Part shown: positions 62,249-64,000 of the stretch, one piece after another
Layout: every line of letters begins with the position of its first letter
Numbering within the stretch: position 1 is the first letter of the stretch
Source of the DNA: Dyadobacter koreensis
GTDB lineage: Bacteria > Bacteroidota > Bacteroidia > Cytophagales > Spirosomataceae
Length of the DNA: 64,000 nt
Assembly: GCF_900108855.1 (NCBI RefSeq)
Contig: NZ_FNXY01000007.1
Location: 401,633-465,632 of the forward strand
Direction: 5' to 3'
Made by a program: the position numbers and the translations under genes
Notes under the pieces: model-generated
What the model was told of the DNA's origin: nothing
Seen by the model: only the letters and a program-made list of their open reading frames with translations
Databases searched by the model: none

Positions 62249-62740
62249 ATGAGTACTGAAAAAGCCATTTTGGCAGGTGGTTGCTTTTGGGGAGTTGAAG
62301 AACTTGTAAGACATTATCCAGGTGTAATATCAACGGTTGTAGGGTATATAGGAGGAGATGTTCCAAATGCAACTTATAGGAACCATGGAAGCCACGCCGA
62401 GGGAATTGAGATCGTTTTTGACTCAGAAAAATTAAGCTATCGAAAACTTCTGGAATATTTCTTCCAGATCCATGATCCAACAACTCGTAACCGTCAGGGA
62501 AATGACATCGGAACTTCTTATCGTTCTGCAATATTCTATTTAACTGATGAGCAACGCGAGGTTGCCAACGCATTAATTGCAGAGATGGATGCATCAGGTG
62601 TCTGGCCTGGAAAAATTGTCACAGAGGTTGTGCCGGCAACTGATTTTTGGAATGCCGAAATAGAACACCAGGATTATCTGCAAAAAAATCCTGGTGGATA
62701 CACTTGTCATTTTGAAAGACCTAGCTGGAAACTGAATTAG
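62249..62740 (+). CDS. msrA: Peptide-methionine (S)-S-oxide reductase
   Basis: A 163-residue enzyme that reduces the S-epimer of methionine sulfoxide in proteins and free methionine. The catalytic motif GGCFWG places Cys12 as nucleophile. VVGYIGGDVPNATYRNHGSHAEGIEI and FFQIHDPTTRNRQGNDIGTSYRSAIF are near-invariant MsrA blocks. The C-terminal YTCHFERP provides another Cys. The ATG at 62249 is used; a longer TTG start at 62225 adds eight residues without family support. It is monocistronic with a terminator at 62838-62870. Confidence 0.97.
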   Translation: MSTEKAILAGGCFWGVEELVRHYPGVISTVVGYIGGDVPNATYRNHGSHAEGIEIVFDSEKLSYRKLLEYFFQIHDPTTRNRQGNDIGTSYRSAIFYLTDEQREVANALIAEMDASGVWPGKIVTEVVPATDFWNAEIEHQDYLQKNPGGYTCHFERPSWKLN

Positions 62741-63110
62741 TTGCTATCTTATATCGGAAGGAAATTGCATCCCGGTATCAGTAGTGATAATCTTGGAAAT
62801 ACTTTAACCAAATGACTATTTAACGCTCGTACTGCCGCCGTTGCAAAACAAATTTGCAACGGTTTTCTTTTTTGGAAAACTGGTATCTGGGGCCTTCTCT
62901 TTATGTGGCGAGGGAATTAATGCGAATCCATTATAGGTACAACTTTTGACATAGCACTATTTTATAGTTATCGCTGTCGTTCCCATCAATCTTAACGTAA
63001 AAGATCAAAACAACTTATACTTCCTAAGATAAGATTCTTTCAGGCTGCGCTCGTGGCATTACTATAACGCAAGATTCAACAGTCTCACTTCTATGATGAA
63101 ACTCTTCGCG
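62741..63110. other. Intergenic region between msrA and the 5S array
   Basis: About 370 bp with no recognised gene except the msrA terminator at 62838. The central part (62880-63110) has no ORF longer than a few dozen codons and no clear homology by eye. Confidence 0.45.
62838..62870 (+). terminator. Intrinsic terminator after msrA
   Basis: A perfect 10-bp stem (62838-62847 with 62853-62862, loop 5 nt) followed on the plus strand by a T-rich run (ggttttcttttttgg). It ends msrA transcription. Confidence 0.9.
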
Positions 63111-63316
63111 TACAGTGTGGCTATCTATTAAAATCCACAGCGAGGTATCATCGGTGTTTTTGGCCGGCGTTTAGCTGAATCCACGCAGTAAGTGTTTGCG
63201 CTTCGGGATTACGCGACCGCGCCAAAGCAGCCAACGCGGCCCGGCCCCGGACTTAACTTCTCTGTTCGTGCCGAGGTGGGGTACTACTGGGGCTAAGCGT
63301 CTCGGAAGAGGTGAAC
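63111..63316 (-). pseudogene. Degenerate 5S rRNA copy 4 with internal insertions
   Basis: On the plus strand, gtgtggctatctatta and ggtatcatcggtg align with the 3' part of the window's intact 5S gene. Cttaacttctctgttcg (63252-63268) and ggaagaggtgaac align with its 5' part. About 100 nt of unrelated GC-rich sequence separates the two halves. A further 35 nt sits between ctgttcg and ggaagagg, where the intact gene has five bases. It is not a working 5S gene. Confidence 0.75.
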
Positions 63317-63350
63317 AAAAAAAGACCATCCTTTTGAGATGGTCTTTTTT
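63316..63350 (-). terminator. Intrinsic terminator between 5S pseudo-copies 3 and 4
   Basis: An 11-bp stem (63320-63330 with 63338-63348) with a 7-nt loop and A/T runs on both sides, reading into T on the minus strand. Confidence 0.85.
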
Positions 63351-63358
63351 GTTATAAT

Positions 63359-63462
63359 GGTATTGTGGCGGCTACCTACTTTAACAGGTTTGACCCAAGT
63401 ATCATCGGCGGTTCCGGGCTCGACTCGCCAACTAGCGGGGCGCGCAGCCTGGAAGAGGTCAA
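63359..63462 (-). pseudogene. Degenerate 5S rRNA copy 3 with replaced centre
   Basis: The first 60 nt (ggtattgtggcggctacc through ttccgggct) match the intact 5S gene with few changes. After that the cttaacttctctgttcgggatg segment is replaced by about 30 nt of GC-rich sequence (63421-63450), and only ggaagaggtcaac returns. The 5' terminal helix strand is missing. Confidence 0.78.
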
Positions 63463-63468
63463 CAACGC

Positions 63469-63499
63469 AAAAAGCCACCCTTATGCAGAGTGGCTTTTT
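63469..63499 (-). terminator. Intrinsic terminator between 5S pseudo-copies 2 and 3
   Basis: A 10-bp stem (63469-63478 with 63490-63499) whose ends are five A and five T, reading into T on the minus strand. Confidence 0.85.
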
Positions 63500-63507
63500 G
63501 TTATAAT

Positions 63508-63613
63508 AGTATTGTGGCGGCTACCTACTTTACCAGGTTTGACCCAAGTATCATCGGCGGTTCCGGGCTAGGCGCCCCCGGCTTAACTTCTCTGTTCGGG
63601 ATGGGAAGAGGTG
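63508..63613 (-). pseudogene. Degenerate 5S rRNA copy 2 with internal insertion
   Basis: Nearly identical to the intact 5S gene over 60 nt, then a 14-nt insertion (aggcgcccccggct, about 63570-63583) before taacttctctgttcgggatgggaagaggtg. It lacks the first 15 or so 5S nucleotides; a terminator replaces them. Helix I therefore cannot form. Confidence 0.8.
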
Positions 63614-63620
63614 CAAACGC

Positions 63621-63651
63621 AAAAAATCCCATCTCCTATGAAGATGGGATT
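63621..63651 (-). terminator. Intrinsic terminator of the rRNA operon after 5S
   Basis: A 10-bp perfect stem (63625-63634 with 63642-63651, 7-nt loop) followed on the minus strand by six T residues, located 15 nt after the mature 5S end. Confidence 0.9.
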
Positions 63652-63665
63652 GAAATTAATAGTAT

Positions 63666-63775
63666 TGTGGCGACTACCTACTTTACCAGGTTTGACCCAA
63701 GTATCATCGGCGGTTCTGGGCTTAACTTCTCTGTTCGGGATGGGAAGAGGTGAACACCAGGCCAATAGTCACCAA
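63666..63775 (-). rRNA. rrf: 5S ribosomal RNA
   Basis: The minus strand carries the conserved ACCTCTTCCCATCCCGAACAG and AGAAGTTAAGCCC segments and GATGATACTTGGG, all 5S signatures. Helix I can pair ggtgacta (63773-63766) with tagtcgcc (63776-63669 region, read 63669-63676 on plus). Ends are estimated from this helix and are accurate to a few bases. It follows the 23S 3' end by about 65 nt. Confidence 0.93.
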
Positions 63776-63840
63776 CAAGCTCTTTGTGAGTGTATAATCA
63801 ATGTCATATTGGAAGCAAAAGAGAATGAGGTAAAAGTTAT

Positions 63841-64000
63841 GCAAGCTGTTGGGTAATTAGTACTGCTCAGCTGAATGTATTTCTACACGTACACCTGCAG
63901 CCTATCAACGTCGTAGTCTACAACGACCCTTGTGTGGAAGATTCATCTTCGGGCTAGTTTCGCACTTAGATGCTTTCAGCGCTTATCTATTCCCCACATA
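63841..64000 (-). rRNA. rrl: 23S ribosomal RNA, 3' end (partial)
   Basis: The minus strand contains the conserved 3' terminal sequence with GCTGAAAGCATCTAAG, CGAAACTAGCCC, GACGTTGATAGGC and GAGCAGTACTAAT. The gene continues beyond the window; the 3' end is placed near 63841 by comparison with the known E. coli end and may be off by a few bases. Confidence 0.95.

Noticed and set aside
63111..63660. Assembly error in the rRNA edge region as explanation of the 5S array
   Set aside because: Not excluded, but the copies differ from each other by distinct inserts and terminators, which a collapse or duplication artefact would not create.
63359..63775. CRISPR array, suggested by regular near-identical blocks separated by unique sequence
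   Set aside because: The repeated block is 5S rRNA sequence, and the unique parts are intrinsic terminators and inserts, not spacers; no cas gene is present.
63293..63856. Several ORFs of 60-87 codons on both strands containing the repeated peptide pattern FDPSIIGGSGL
   Set aside because: They are translations of 5S rRNA and its degenerate copies, not proteins.
1..64000. tRNA genes or prophage
   Set aside because: No cloverleaf-like sequence or phage structural/integrase genes were seen; the rRNA spacer that might hold tRNAs is outside the window.

Overview
The window is a chromosomal segment of a Bacteroidota bacterium, most like Dyadobacter or Spirosoma relatives in the Cytophagales (inferred from gene content, not from a search). 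The signs are about 800-residue FtsX/MacB-type permeases without ATPases, a protein with a type IX secretion (Por) C-terminal domain, an outer-membrane receptor with an N-terminal carboxypeptidase-regulatory domain, a KdpD split into two proteins, GH95, and TTTGG/TAnnTTTG-type promoters. A ribosomal operon enters from the right edge on the minus strand.

Layout. 1-7.5 kb: four tandem FtsX-type permeases on the minus strand, the leftmost cut by the window edge. 7.65-8.46 kb: a RAYT (REP-associated tyrosine transposase) unit bounded by 50-bp inverted repeats made of paired REP hairpins; its right end supplies the stop codon of a DUF4143-type ATPase (8.45-9.76 kb). 9.9-19.6 kb: a potassium-uptake kdp locus on the minus strand. 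Its order is a small helical protein, a 27-aa membrane ORF, kdpF, a 41-aa membrane ORF, kdpA, kdpB, kdpC, a porin, a KdpD-N/USP protein and a histidine kinase. It is interrupted between kdpB and kdpC by an opposite-strand YoeB toxin-antitoxin pair, and no response regulator lies nearby.

19.7-24.8 kb: two periplasmic oxidoreductase units, a two-subunit molybdenum hydroxylase and a GMC oxidoreductase with its Tat-bearing subunit 3. 25.0-31.2 kb: a MarR regulator followed by a TolC/HlyD/RND efflux operon with repeated putative operators. 31.3-34.6 kb: an OmpA-like lipoprotein with a TPR protein, a HAD phosphatase and a YdjC-type deacetylase. 34.7-40.6 kb: a translationally coupled operon of a PLP lyase, a class A beta-lactamase-like hydrolase, a class C-like hydrolase and an S9 peptidase.

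40.9-57.4 kb: a quinone-oxidoreductase-like protein, a very repetitive secreted FG-GAP-like protein with a T9SS tail, a lipoprotein, a small CarboxypepD_reg protein, a fifth FtsX permease, a cytochrome c/dehydrogenase fusion with a GH95 fucosidase, a YhdH-type reductase and an AmpC-type class C beta-lactamase. 57.6-61.0 kb: a LolA-like protein and an outer-membrane beta-barrel receptor. 61.3-62.0 kb: a decayed Na+/H+ antiporter pseudogene. 62.2 kb: msrA. 63.1-64.0 kb: three degenerate 5S copies alternating with intrinsic terminators, then an intact 5S gene and the 3' end of 23S rRNA.

The main themes are envelope transport, potassium homeostasis, efflux and beta-lactam-type hydrolases. The most unusual structures are the RAYT/REP unit that provides a host gene's stop codon, the antisense YoeB module set exactly between kdpB and kdpC, the cluster of minimal membrane ORFs before kdpA, and the approximately 150-bp tandem 5S-terminator array beyond the rRNA operon.
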